The notes under the pieces: generated by a model
Told to the model about the DNA's origin: nothing
The model's database searches: none
What the model saw: the letters and a program-made list of their open reading frames with translations, nothing else
Shown: one piece after another, positions 11,774 through 23,746 of the stretch
Layout of the letters: each line of letters begins with the position of its first letter
Numbering within the stretch: position 1 is the first letter of the stretch
Program-made: the position numbers and the translations under genes
From: Benincasa hispida
Taxonomy: Eukaryota > Streptophyta > Magnoliopsida > Cucurbitales > Cucurbitaceae
Direction: 5' to 3'
DNA: 64,000 nucleotides
Assembly (NCBI RefSeq): GCF_009727055.1
Contig: NC_052358.1
Span: 42,901,782 to 42,965,781 of the forward strand

Positions 11774-12399
11774 AGAAGAAGACGAGTGAAGAAAAACTTC
11801 CATCGACTTACGTGAGCCTATTTGTGCTTGCGTCGCATACATCCCTATGTCGGAAACGAAGAATCACATTCCAGGGACGCTTCCTTGACTCTACCTTATT
11901 TCTGCTTTCTTTGCTTCTTAGTTTGTTAACTTATTCAGTTTGGAGTATGATTTCGTGATTTTTTTTTAGATTGAATTACTTTGTTCGTTTGCAAAAGAGA
12001 ATAAAAAACAAGCCTAACACTTAAATGTTAAGAGCCAACGCATAGCTATGCGTTCGCATAGAACTAGTCATTACATTAGGGGAATACACCACTCAAGTGG
12101 TGCACTATCCCATGTACGTCTCTTCAGCTGTGCATTTAATGCGTCGACTTAGGGGCACATACAAATGACACGCGTTTCCTCTCTCTCTTTCTCTCTCCTC
12201 GCATCTGGCTATTTAAACAGAACCCTCTTCATCTTCTTTTTATTCTACTACTTTTCATTTCAAACCCAAGCATCCCCTTCGTTCAAACCTCTCCATTCCG
12301 TGACCAGCCTCAAAGATCGTTCACGCCTTTCTTGCTGGAGCAATATCGAATGCATCGGATTCCCAAAACGCATCGATGAGCTTTACTAGAGACAGTACG
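11774..12399 (+). other. Spacer between integrase and extra ORF
   Basis: No recognisable domain. It holds a C/T-rich stretch near 12170-12420 and short ORFs (11770-11958, 12165-12389) with no family I know. In related elements this region carries the leader of the downstream ORF. Confidence 0.4.
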
Positions 12400-14925
12400 A
12401 TGAGCTCTTTCTCGTCCCCCTCTCTTTCTTTTTCATCTTCTCCATCTCCCCCAATAGCCACTAAATCAACAACTTCCAACAAACCTAAGCCTAAGCTCAC
12501 CGTATCGTCCACCTAAAAAGCCCCTTCAAAACCCTAACCTCTAGCGTCTATCCAAATTCCTAAGAAATCGGCACCAACCAAACCTCTCCATCTACTCGAG
12601 CCCCCTCAAGACCTAAACTCTCTGTCTCCCAAAACCTTAAAAATCCCAAGTCCTCAACCCCTTCCAAGCCAAAGCGGTAGCCTGCGTCAAAGGCATCAAC
12701 AACTAAGTCTGTCGCGAAACCATACAAACAGCCTACTTCACCACCGTTATCCTAACCATTCAACCAATCATCCCAATACAAGACCCAATTCCTGAGCGTC
12801 TTCGGACTGCTCCATCCCTTGTCATGCGTCTGGCAGTCTTACTTTACGTAGAAGCCTCGGCCACCATATTCCCTATAGAGGTCGAAGATCAACCTGATGC
12901 ATCACCATCCTACTCCCTACATACCCCTCTCAAACCTCACCCTCTCACCCCACCACCGCCATATTACCAACCCTTCCTGCAAGATGACTCGCAACATGGT
13001 GCAGTCGAATTGGCTAGGAGGGATGAACAGGAAGTCTTTAAAGACATCCTAGCCAGCCTCGAAGAGAGGTAGAAACTACCAAGTGCGGAGCAGTCGATGC
13101 ATTCGAAGGTAGTAACTGTGTTGAGCAATAGCGAGAAGATGCTAGCTCAATCACAAGAGGAATTGGATGAGGTCGATCGATGGGCCATTATTTTGGATCA
13201 AGAGATGGCCGAGGAAGAAGAGGAAAAGCAGGTTTATCCTTGCGGCAGGTGGCCCTAACGCATCCACAACACGCCAATTTAATACAAATGAAAGACTTGT
13301 AGTTCAGCCAATAAGGAAAAGATGATTAATATTGGCTAAAGAAAGTGATGAAAAGAAGGAGGAAGAAATTGCAACTGGTCCTAAAGTCGCAACGCACGAG
13401 CAGAGCTCAATTGAATCGAACGAGCTAGAACGCATGCTCGAGAACTATGAGCCAGCTAAAAATGGGCGGAGGAAAGGAGCTTTACAAAAAGAATTGGAAA
13501 AAAATTTGAAAAGAATGGCTCAAAAAGTCGCCGCCCATGAGGCAGGAAGGAAAAAGCAAGGAAGAAAGTGGTAATTCTCAAACATTTTAGTGGAGAAAGG
13601 TTTGTTCCCTGAACGCCATCCACTGCCAGAGTCTATATCCGAAATAGTCGATGCAATGGGCTGGTGTCAACTCTGTGTCTTCCTCACAAGAATTTGGCCA
13701 AATCTCATCCGAACCTTCTACAACATTGAGTTCAACGAGCAAAAAGATGTGGCGTTAGTGGAGGATACAATGGTTTGTTTCTTTCCAAGAGTTATTAATG
13801 AAGTTCTCAACGCAACAAACAACCCCGACGCAGAAGGCAAACACATCATCTAGTAACCAACTCCACAACACTTAAAGGATGCGATCCAAGTTATAGCGAA
13901 GCCTAGAAGCATTTGGAAAATCTCAAGAAATTATGACTTTGGCTAACAGAGACATTCTCCCAAATGCACACTTATGGTTATATGTCATCAAGAATAGAAT
14001 CATGCCTACCTTACATGACAAGACAGTTTCAAGGGAAAGGGTGCTAACCACTTACTGCATCATGCAACACATCTCACTTGACGTAGGACAGATCGTAGCA
14101 AAGCAAATTAAAAGCGTCAAGGGAAAACCACGCGACCAACTAGCATCTTTATGGAGGATGGCTTTGAAGAAGTGGAAGGCTTAATGGACTTAATTCTAAT
14201 TCAGCGTTTGATGATAGGATCACCGCGTCATCCAGACCTTCCACCTAAATCCAAAACCTCTTAAGTCTCAGCCTTCAAAACGTGAAAGGAAAAAAAGAAG
14301 TTTAACACAGGGAAGAAGACCTTGCCTTGTCGTCTCCTCCTCAAGACCTTCAAAATCAAACTCAACTCTTATCTCTTGTCGATGAGCCAACAGATCCAGA
14401 AGCCTATGATGAAACACAAAGAGACCTGATTGGTGAGATAGTAAGCCCGCCATATTCACCCAACCACTCTCTGCCAACCCAATTTAACCCTCTTACAACC
14501 ATATATGAACCAATTGGGCTAAGAACCAGCAATGCCCAAAATTCACAAAGTCTAGTTAGTGAGATGCGGGAACACTTGCAGTAAACACCTGAACCTCACG
14601 CCAATCTTCCAATATCGTCTACCGCCAACTCTAACATGGATGACCTCAAAGAGTTCATCCAAGCCGAACTTAGACCCATCACTGCACCACTTGAAGCATT
14701 TCATCTACAGCAAGCTACACTTCAGCATCAGAAAGTTGCTTTAAGGGATTGGCACAATAGATGCAGAGAAGTCAGGACCAATTTGAATTCACCATGCAAT
14801 ACATCAATCAAGTCCTCATGGTATTGTTTGCCCTTTATCCACTGCCGCAGTATTTGCGCTATCCCATTCGGTTTATGGATGAAAACCATGCTCCTGAACG
14901 CAGGGATGATGTGATACATTTGATT
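12400..14925 (+). pseudogene. Extra downstream ORF of Athila-type element ('putative plant transposon protein' type)
   Basis: A decayed coding region starts at an ATG at 12400 (Ser-rich, MSSFSSPSLSFSSSPSPPIA) and continues through Pro/Ser/Lys-rich sequence into frames at 12824-13072, 13332-13574 (charged, coiled-coil-like), 13590-13853, 13933-14184, 14327-14584 and 14636-14991. The stretch FPERHPLPESISEIVDAMGW, a WPNLIRTFYNIEF-like segment, and LPNAHLWLYVIKNRIMPT followed by TVSRERVLTTYCIM are what I associate with the domain annotated in plants as 'putative plant transposon protein' (Pfam PF20167, from memory). Its function is unknown. Position after integrase and before the 3' LTR matches the extra ORF of some Athila/Tat elements. 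Stops and frameshifts break it. Confidence 0.6.
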
Positions 14926-16061
14926 AAATTTGGGGGTGTTGGGTTTATTTCTTTCTTTTGTAATTTCAATTCTAGCTTTTACATGTTTTGATCATATTAT
15001 GAATTTCATGTAATTCTCTCTTATGAATGCAATCTCTATGTTTTATTTCCTTGCATTTGTACTAAGAATTCTCGTATACTTCTTTATTTGCTCTTTTGTC
15101 TTGCGTCTTGCCTTGATACCTCGATGACTATACCAATGTTAGATGACTAAATAATCTTTTGGTAGGCGTTAGAATTAAGTTTGGGAACTTCTCCAAGTGA
15201 AACATATCTTTTATTTTCTATGCATGCAAGCCTCATCTCGAACTTTTTTTTTTTTTTAATTTTTCTAAGGCATTTTTATAGTTCTCTTTCAAAATTTGGA
15301 GGGGGGTGAAGGGAGGTTTGAGTTTATGCGTTCACTTTCATAAAAGATCCTTTTCATTATCTCTTTTATAATTCCATAAAAGAAAAAAAATATAATAAAA
15401 AGTTCACTTAAAAGTAACAAACTCAACTATCAGCGCAAGGAAAAACCAACCTAATATAAGTTTAGTTGTAAATGGAACTTACTCGTAGTTGGATGTTTGC
15501 ATGACACCTGTGGGGTCAAGCCAAAACAAAGGTAAGTAACCAGGATCAAAGCAAGTCATACTTTTATAAAACATCTCAAACTCCAATGTCTAAGCCTAAG
15601 GCAAAAATATATACATAGCTTACACAAGAGTTTAGTCGTGAAGGCTACTTGTTGGATGTCCGCATGACACTTGTGGGGACAAACCAAAACAATCGTGAGT
15701 TTCTTGAATCAATACATGAAAGAATATTATGCAATAACTAAAAAATGGTCTTTTAGAAAAGTGAACCTCTAACGTATTTATGAACTTGAAAGATGACTAT
15801 GTTTATGAAAAGCAAAAGGATATTTTAGGAATGTGTTTGCCGCATAAAAGATCAAGATATATTTCTTTGAGAATGAAACAAACTTACATTACTATATGCT
15901 GCAGACTCTTAAGTTAGAAGACATGATGAGAGGTTGAGCCGGTGCATTGAAACTAAGTTGTTAAGGAATTGTTTTGGGAATGCTTGAGGACAAGCATTAT
16001 TCAAAATTTAAGGGATACAAGTTACTATTCTCTTAAAATTTGAATAATTAAGATTAAATAA
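14926..16061 (+). other. 3' untranslated region of the Athila-type element, with internal repeats
   Basis: AT-rich, with an AAATTTGGGGGTGTTGGG polypurine-like stretch near 14926-14943 and another degenerate one after GCTTGAGGACAAGCATTATT (about 15983-16013). A unit of about 55 bp containing GTTGGATGTTTGCATGACAC and CAAGCCAAAACAA occurs near 15488 and again near 15653. No gene seen. Confidence 0.6.
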
Positions 16062-17398
16062 TGAGAAACGCATAAAATTACTTATATGTGTTCAATACAT
16101 ACAAAAGCGTCATTTTAAGAGAAAAATAGACTACTAAAGCTGATAACACAGGGACCGTAAATTTTTCAGTAAGTGTTGCAAAGATGCCAATACAGGAAGC
16201 GTGCGTTGAAACCAAACGGACGCAAGAAGATACATTTTACTCGTGCACTTAACATCAAATCTCAACTTGCAGTATGGCCATCCTGACAGACGGCTACAAT
16301 AGAGCATGGAGTTTAATATCATCAAATCACAAGTTGCTAAAGCCCAACACCTATAAAAGGAGATGTTGCCCACCTGTTAGTTAGAGAATCAAAAGTTAGA
16401 CACTTAGGAGTAGGCAGTAGAAGTTAGAACTTAGGAGTAGAAGTTCCTCAGTCGCCTGCAAGAAGAAAAGGAGTCTGACCACTATTTCCACCGCCGATAT
16501 AGAGGTTCTATTGGAGTTAGAGCTCAAGAGAGACGACCTTCAGCACGTCTTCACTCTAGTTACAGCAGCAAGCACTTAAAATCAAGCCAAAGGGAGCAAG
16601 AGATTGACTTTGATGGCTTGACACACTTTTCTTTCCCCTTACTTAGCATTTTCTTCCATTATTTGTCTTGATTGAACTATGATTCTGTAGAAATATTTCA
16701 TTGATATTAATTCAGGTGGCTTACTTTTCTTTCCCTTACTTAGCATTTTCTTCCACACGTTTTATGCTTGAATCCATCTGATCAACCGATTTAAGTACAG
16801 ATAGTTAACTGCTTAAGAGAATAGGTAACTGTGGAACGCATCAAGTAAGAATATTAAGTAGCTTTAGAGATAAAGTTAGTCATATTAATCTATCATATTA
16901 GTAAACACATACATCTTAGAGATAAGATAAGTGTGATAAATGCATCAAGAGATGTAGAAAGACAAAGTAGAAAATAGAACCTGAATGCATCACACATGTA
17001 CACTTAAGGGATTACCAGCTAGTCTTCCCAACACCATCTCGTTTCATTGATTTCATCCATACCTATAGTCTGTATTGAGGAATCATCACATCACATTCCA
17101 ACACATTCCATACTCTATCAATGCAACCCATTTCTCCACCCTCTTTATCTTGCATGTATGTTGGCTTAGTTTACTTTAGATTATCAACATGTATATCTAT
17201 ACTTAGAACCAAACTGTAAAAGATCATTTCACCATCTTGCATTAGCACTAACTAATCCATGACCCTGGGTTTGTCAGGAAACTTGCGCCAAATTTATACT
17301 TTGATCTAACTCATGAAAATTCGTACGCAACTAAGAGCTTTGCATGAACAATTAATCTTTATTACATAAACACAACGCAAAGATTAAAATTGTCCACA
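16062..17398 (+). repeat. 3' LTR of the Athila-type element
   Basis: Homologous to 2631-3734 from about 16436 on. The start at about 16062 (TGAGAAACGCATAAAATTAC) is inferred from the polypurine-like tract before it and is uncertain by tens of bases; the end at 17398 (TGTCCACA) aligns with the 5' copy end. The adjoining GATAC (17399-17403) is the predicted target duplication. Around 16710-16760 the LTR lacks a segment present in the 5' copy and instead carries a second copy of CTTTCCCTTACTTAGCATTT found at 16632. Confidence 0.7.
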
Positions 17399-19443
17399 GA
17401 TACCATAGTTTTTTTTTCTTTTTAAATTTCTTTTACGCTAGAAACATTAAACATGCTAGACAAATATATACAAAAACTAAAATGTATTTCGTTTTACAAT
17501 CAGGGATTTATGCACACTTTTTTTATCTCTAATAAATGGAGTAGGTAGGATTTGAACCTCTTATTTTTCAAAGGTACATGTCAATATTGAGTTATATTTA
17601 CTAATGGATTTTATGCATACTTTTTAAAAGAAATTGAAAGGTAGTACATGTCAATTTTCAAATTTCATTTTATAATTATTTTAAATTTATTAGTAAATCT
17701 AAATATCAAAGACTAAAAGTAAATATTTAGTAATAAAAAAATCAAGGTTAAAAATATAACTTTAAATCTAAGGATCAAATTAAAACAAAACTCAAACATC
17801 AAAAGAATAAAGTTGTAACATTTTGGAACTTAGAAATTAAACTAAAATAGAACTCAAAACTTAAGAACTAAAAATCAAACCCTTTGAAAACTAAATAAAA
17901 ACTAGATCTAGTCCGACTAAAAGAATATATTTTCCCGTTTCTTTTCTTGATTGTTTATTCCTTGAATTTTTTTGCATTGTATTAGATAGGTCTTTTAATT
18001 TGGAAAAAACAAATTAATAAGTTTCTAATCTTCAATTTTACTTTAAAAGTTATTTGATAGGATCCAGTATATGAGACACAAAAGAGTCCATTTAGATTAC
18101 TTAGAGAAAAAAATATTTTTTAGAAAAATCATTTCATGTCACATATTTTATAAAATCTATTTAAAATAAAAATAAAAATGGATTTCTTTTGTGTTAAAAG
18201 CTAGATCCACATGATGTGTAATGCATAGCTAAAAACCATTTTTCATTTGCCAATGAATTGGATCCACCCGGATTTGATCAATAATGGGATTCTTGGCTAG
18301 ATGATTTAAAAACACTTTTATCAGATGATTTTTTTTTTTAATGGATAATTACAATGAATAACACTTTTAGAGCTAATAACTAAGTATATAACAACATTTT
18401 TAAAGAATTATAAATATAACAAAATTTATCCATGATAGACTCGATCGTTGATAAACTCCTACCAGAGATATAGTTTATCACTAATAGATTCCAATGGCTT
18501 GATCTAAACTTTAACCATATCTACCAAAAAAAAATGTGCTATATGTGCTAATATATCTTTTATTCCGCTTCAACACATCAAGATGCTCAACATACTAATA
18601 TTAACATGTCACTCAAAATTAAATACGAAAGGCTCTCTCTCTCCGATATGTTTGGATTGAAAAAGAGGTACAAAATGTTAAGTTATGTCATGTCAAAAGA
18701 GAAGTATTATTTGAGACTGAACTTTAGAAGTAGAACCAAGTGGGGGAGATTTATTTGTTTTTCCTTCTCTTTTCTAATAACAAAATTTATAATTAAAACA
18801 ATAGTAGAGAATCAGACCTACCAATAAGTCAACAGAATATATCATTTCAAGTCTAAAAAGAGAGAGTAAAAACAAGTAATAATTATTCTAAAAAACAAGT
18901 AATAATTCCAATTTTGAAAGAAAATCAACACAAAACACTATCATTTCAATTAATAAATGAATATAGAAGGATAAGAAACAGACTACAGATTCTGTTATGT
19001 ATGTCTTAAAGAACATAACATCAAAAGTCAGAAACCTTTATTAATATTATGGTTGAATCAATTTAATGTACAACCTGTTTGGATTGACTAGATAAAAGAA
19101 TGTTTTCGAAAAAAAATCATTTTTATTTGAACTCTTTTGATAAAAGTATGTTTAAAATATACTTTGAAAGTGTTTCAAAAGCTATTTTGAATTGTTGACA
19201 AATCTTTTCAATTTTTTCAAACTTATTCAAAAAATTAAATATTTGAAAAGTTAAACCAAACACATCCGTAGTCTATTGTTCATATGTGATGGAATCAAAC
19301 TATTCCTCAAGATTTTGAAAGGGCAGTTCTTTTTTCTTTATTACTTCAGCAACTTCATCATCAATAAAATACACCCCCCCAGACGCACGCAAGAGTTCAA
19401 TATGATCCAGAAATTGAGAATGAAAGAGAAATACTAAAATGGA
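17399..19443. other. Intergenic, AT-rich, no gene recognised
   Basis: Low-complexity AT-rich DNA between the gypsy element and the GST gene. An ORF at 18606-18827 (73 aa, Lys/Arg/Ser-rich) resembles nothing I know. Around 18430-18480 there is a GATAGACTCGATCGTTGATA-like segment similar to one at 26520-26610, probably a short dispersed repeat. Confidence 0.5.
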
Positions 19444-22400
19444 CTAGGTAGAAGTTTGGGTAGCATCAGGCTGCTTTGCTGGCGCTGCATCTTGAAATGC
19501 TGCTATGCCATTGTATTCCTCATTCAACCTGCTTAATAGAGGAAATTTGGACTGCCAAACAAAATATAAACATTGCTTAGCAATTTCTATTCACAAGAGA
19601 GAAGGAGAATATCAATTTAATCTCTACCATAGACAAATGATTAATAAGATTGATACAGAGTAGTATCTATTTGGTCCTTAACTTTCAAAAACATATAATC
19701 GGCCCTTGAGCTTTCAATTTTGTGTTACTTTAAAAGTGTTCAATAGATGTCAAAACTTTCAATTTTTTGTCTAATGAATCCCCCACCTATTCAAAATATT
19801 ACATTAATAGAAACTATAAACTTTCAATTATCTTGTACATCCATGAAATTGAAACAATTTAAAATATTGAATATGTCAAAGACCTATTAGACAAATAATT
19901 GAAAGTTTTAAAATCTATTTAGAAACTTTTGAAAGTTTGAGGACCAAATAAACAAAAACTAAGTTTAAGGAGGACTAAACTTGTAATTTAACCTAAAAGA
20001 AAATACCATATTTAAGCACTACAAGAGGCTTGGACTTTCCCAAAGTAACTACACTCCAAACTCTTCCCATCCCAAACCCTCTACCTATTGTATTTATAAG
20101 GTGAAATTACGAATTTTATCCAAGAATTTCAAGGGGGTGTTTGGCCCAAGAAGTTGGCGTTGAAGGAGTGGAGTTGTTAACAGGGCCAAGGAGTTAGTGG
20201 CCCCTAAAAACTCCCTGTGGACCCACAACTTCACAACTCTACTCTTTCCCTAAGCATCTCCAGAGAGTTTTCTCTAATAAGTCCTAAATTGAAAAAAAGT
20301 TTAATTTTATCGAATGTATAATCACTTTCCAAAGAACTCTTCATTCAAAAAACATATACCCCTTTTGTATCCTAATAATATCCCAGTTATTCCTAACAAA
20401 GCAATCTTCAGTATCTCGTTAATCAGTGAAGTAAACATCCATAAGATGATTGGCTAAAAGATTAGGGTAATCATAGCTTCTAATTCTAATAATAGCAATA
20501 CTGTACTTCCTAGCTCCTATTGCTCTCTTTCTCTTCTTAACAAGGTTTGGAAAACGTAATTACGCAAAAGATAACCAATGAAGGTCTGGACTCTGGTCCT
20601 AAAATATTTTGAAGCAATAACAAACGGAGTTACACAAGGTATAATAGTACACCTTGTTATATTATTAATGAAGCTTTTCAGAGGAATGACACAAAGCTCT
20701 AATAAGTTAGGAACCAGTAATACCATGTCAACACTGAATCTGCTGATGGCGCCAAGAATTTGGGGAGCCAAAAACAAGTCCGCCTGCAGATGATAAGAAA
20801 TGGTTGGTCTCAATAGATGCATAAAAGAAGTTCAATATAAATTACTCTTTCTAGTTCTGTAAACTTAAGAAATGTATTGTATTTTTCTTAGAAGAAGAAA
20901 CATGTATCATTATAAATGGACTCTTAAAAGAGACTAAATTCAAAAAGGTTTACAAAAGAAAGAACTCAACTCTACTGAAAAGATATAACTTTTAACACAA
21001 GTATTCTATAAACTTATCCTATTTCCTTCTAACCACACTTTCTAAAGAAGGCCTTAAGAACATAGTTCCAAGGATTTTCTCCTTTCCTTTGAGGGAGTCT
21101 CTCTGATTGTTCTTAAGAAGCATCATTGAACTCTAAAAGGTATTTAAAATAGATTGCCAGCAAATAATCTGAAAATCACAGTTGGAGAATAAGTGGTCCA
21201 GAATCACTCTTTTTCTTTTTCTTTTTTTTTTCCCCTCCAGAAAATGTACAAGGAGAGAGAATTTGGATATGACAAATTCTACAATATATCATTTATATTC
21301 ACCCCTTTCCAACAAACATACCAAGAAATCTATTGAATTATTGCAATACTGTCTCTGAATTATAAAATAGGTTAGGATCTGTGGATAGAGTTTCACAGAG
21401 GACTACAATAAAAATATCAGTGACCTTTAAACGCAAGAGCAAACTGCAAGATGATATTCAGATGAGGCAATCCCTTAGATTTTCTAAACAGAGCTATCAT
21501 CTGTATCATGGATTACTCTTAAGCACAAACTCAAACTAACCAGAAAGATTTCGTCTCCAGTAGCATATTTCCCAGCATGAGCTTTTAGCAGCTTTTCAAG
21601 TGCTGAAACACATAAATGCAAAAATTATAATAATAAAATAAAATAATAATAATAATAATTAGGGAAAAAAAAATCAGCAATGTATAAATTAAGAGTTGAG
21701 AGACCATGAGCTTTTAGCAGATTTTCAAGTGTTGAAAGTGAAACACACATTAATGGCATAAAAATAACTGTTTCAGCAATTATATAATCAAGAGTTGAGA
21801 TAACTGAGCTTTTAGCAGCTTTTTCTTTTTTTCCTCTCCCAAGTTGAGGGAGGGTAATTGAAGCTAACCGATAACAAGTAACCCAACTAACTAGACATCA
21901 GGTATGTAGATTAAAACTGGACATGGAGTGGACACAATCGTTGTATATATGTCCCATATCCATTCCATGTGCTAAACTTGTCTTCTATAGGAAATTTAAG
22001 AGAACTAGTTCAGCCTAAGTTCTCTTTCTTATCACGCACCAAGTCCTTTTGTGGTCTGATTATTTAAAAAGGGTTGATTTCTATATATGACCAGTAAGTA
22101 TTTGTCAAGTGTGAGGACCATCAGAGTTACCAATCAACAATCTTTTCTTTTCCAATCTTCATATCTTACTTGTCCAGAAAGTTTCTTCATGAAGTCTTCA
22201 TATCTTACTTGTCCAGAAAGTTTCTTAGATTTCATCACAGCAGAGAATTCTTTAAGTTTCCATCACAACTCAAGCTTACCTGTAAAACCTTTTTCAATGT
22301 GATGTTGAACCCAACGAAGTTTCTCTGCTGGACCAGATTTTTCCTCAATGTACTTCTGTAAAGTGAGAAAATAATTCATTAATAAATAAGAATAAAAACC

Positions 22401-23746
22401 TCAAAAAAAGGAGGGGGGGGGGGAAAAAACAAGCAGAGGGAGAAAACAAACAAGTGAATGGAAAGCATTATAAATATAACATTTGAACCCGGGCCTGGAG
22501 GAAATAAAAGGGCACCAAACCAACTAAAATCCAAAAGAATGCATGTTGAACACTCACCAGAACAGCTAGATTTTGAAGAGGCTGTATGCTAGAAGAAACA
22601 ATGTTTGCAGCCTGAAGAAAAACTTGGAGAAGTTATTTAATGTTGGTACGCAAACATACAACTGTGGCTAAAATGGTTCTCAAAATTTCAATCACAATCC
22701 TACATCAGTTATACTGTGATCAAGAAAGAATTATTAGATTCCCTCCAATGCGGTCCTTTAGCCACATAGCTTTTATACAACTGTAATGTAATTTTCTCAG
22801 ACAGATATTAGTCGCAGCCCCCATACGAACAAGTTCCTCATTATTTTGCCGCATTTCTTGCCATTTGCAGGAACTAAACGTACATTAATCCCAAACATGA
22901 TTAACAAACGCAAAATACCTGGTAATTAATAGCTCTTTTACTAAGATCACGAGGCAACAGAGGATGCTGAGGGTACTTCTCCTCCAAATACTGTAAGTTT
23001 AGAACAAGTACTAGAGATCAATTAAAAGTAGACAACTGAAAACCGCAAGCTAACTACAGATAATTTGGAAACAAAAAGCACAAACCATTAATATAGCAAA
23101 AGAGTCGGCAATAACAACATCCCCATCCACAAGAGTGGGTACATAACCAATAGGATTGAGCTTCTCATACTCTGAGCATCGGGTAAACAAAGTAAACGTA
23201 GAAATTAGCTTCAAGTTCCACAATTTCAAGCCGTTTATTTGAAAAGCAGAATAAGATTATAGAAGAATACATGCTTCCTCGGAAAGAAATGAGCAATTGT
23301 AGAAAAATCAAAATCAAGGATGCAGGGGGAGATTGCATAATAATTACCGGGAGTGAATTGCTCTCCCTTCAGTAGGTCAACAGCTTTGTACTCGAAATTT
23401 AGACCTAAAAAAGTAACAAAAAAGAAGGATACGAAGAAGAAGAAGAAGAAGAAGAAGAAGCAATCTCAAACAAGCAGCTGAGCTAACAATCGATTGGTAA
23501 CCATATAGAAATGAAAACGAAGAAAAGAGGAAAGACCTTTCAAGTTTAGGGCAATTCGAACACGGTGAGAACAAGAGCTCCTCCAGTACGAGTAAAGCTT
23601 CAAGGGAGAAGCTGGGACCGGCGACGCAAGCGTTTCAGTCTTGAGTCGACAAACAGAAGAGGAAATCGAGTTAGTAAGCTAAGGGAATCAAAATCGAAAG
23701 AAAGCAAGATGAAATCGATTGAAAGACAGAAGGGATCATGAACCAT
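19444..23746 (-). CDS. GSTZ1: Glutathione S-transferase zeta class (maleylacetoacetate isomerase)
   Basis: Ten minus-strand exons, all with GT-AG borders: 23744-23746, 23537-23639, 23348-23404, 23086-23171, 22919-22990, 22558-22611, 22280-22355, 21541-21602, 20724-20783 and 19444-19551. They join in frame to 226 aa plus stop, close to the usual 213-221 aa. The thioredoxin-like N-terminal domain carries the zeta signature SSCSHRVR (Ser/Cys active-site motif) and [20 protein letters not shown], which contains the glutathione-binding cis-Pro and the Asp-Ser pair. The all-helical C-terminal domain has [20 protein letters not shown] and a PAKQPDA tail. Known family role: GSH-dependent cis-trans isomerisation of maleylacetoacetate to fumarylacetoacetate in tyrosine breakdown, and dichloroacetate dechlorination; cytosolic. 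The start is inferred: exon 1 would supply only the ATG. The first exon is the least certain part. Confidence 0.93.
19667..19952. repeat. Short inverted-repeat (MITE-like) segment in GSTZ1 intron 9
   Basis: The left arm CTATTTGGTCCTTAACTTTC (from 19667) is mirrored by GAAAGTTTGAGGACCAAATA (19931-19950) on the other side. Arms of this 'TTTGGTCCTTAA' kind are common in small plant non-autonomous elements. The target duplication was not resolved. Confidence 0.45.
20130..20290. repeat. Possible DNA-transposon end fragment in GSTZ1 intron 9
   Basis: GGGGGTGTTTGGCCCAAG at about 20134 resembles the GGGTGTTTGGCCCAAG ends of dispersed plant elements. No matching inverted end was found nearby, so this is at most a fragment. 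Confidence 0.25.
23432..23460. repeat. GAA trinucleotide repeat in GSTZ1 intron 2
   Basis: About ten GAA units on the plus strand, read as a CTT polypyrimidine run in the transcript, upstream of the exon 3 acceptor at 23405-23406. Confidence 0.9.

Larger units (their letters stand above)
2630..17398 (+). mobile_element. Degenerate Athila/Tat-type Ty3/gypsy retrotransposon
   Basis: Order along the plus strand: truncated 5' LTR (2631-3734), tRNA-Asp-type PBS (3741-3758), gag, retropepsin, reverse transcriptase, partial RNase H, integrase C-terminus, an extra downstream ORF, a 3' untranslated region and the 3' LTR (about 16062-17398). The two LTRs are recognisably homologous, for example the shared segment starting TCTGACCACTATTTCCAC at about 2670 and 16475. 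Every domain carries stops or frameshifts, so the element is dead. Two solo LTRs are inserted in it (4522-6551 and 8168-10222). Part of RNase H and most of integrase are deleted at about 11440. The far end of the 5' LTR is missing, probably displaced by the gypsy element to the left. Confidence 0.85.

Noticed and set aside
12165..12389. 74-aa ORF with a hydrophobic start, possible signal peptide of an env-like protein.
   Set aside because: It lies in a C/T-rich stretch, ends before the conserved downstream region and is out of frame with it.
17535..17570. Possible tRNA or tRNA-derived SINE (GGTAGGATTTGAACCTC resembles a B-box on the minus strand).
   Set aside because: No acceptor stem, D-arm or anticodon arm can be folded around it, and no A-box lies at the right distance.
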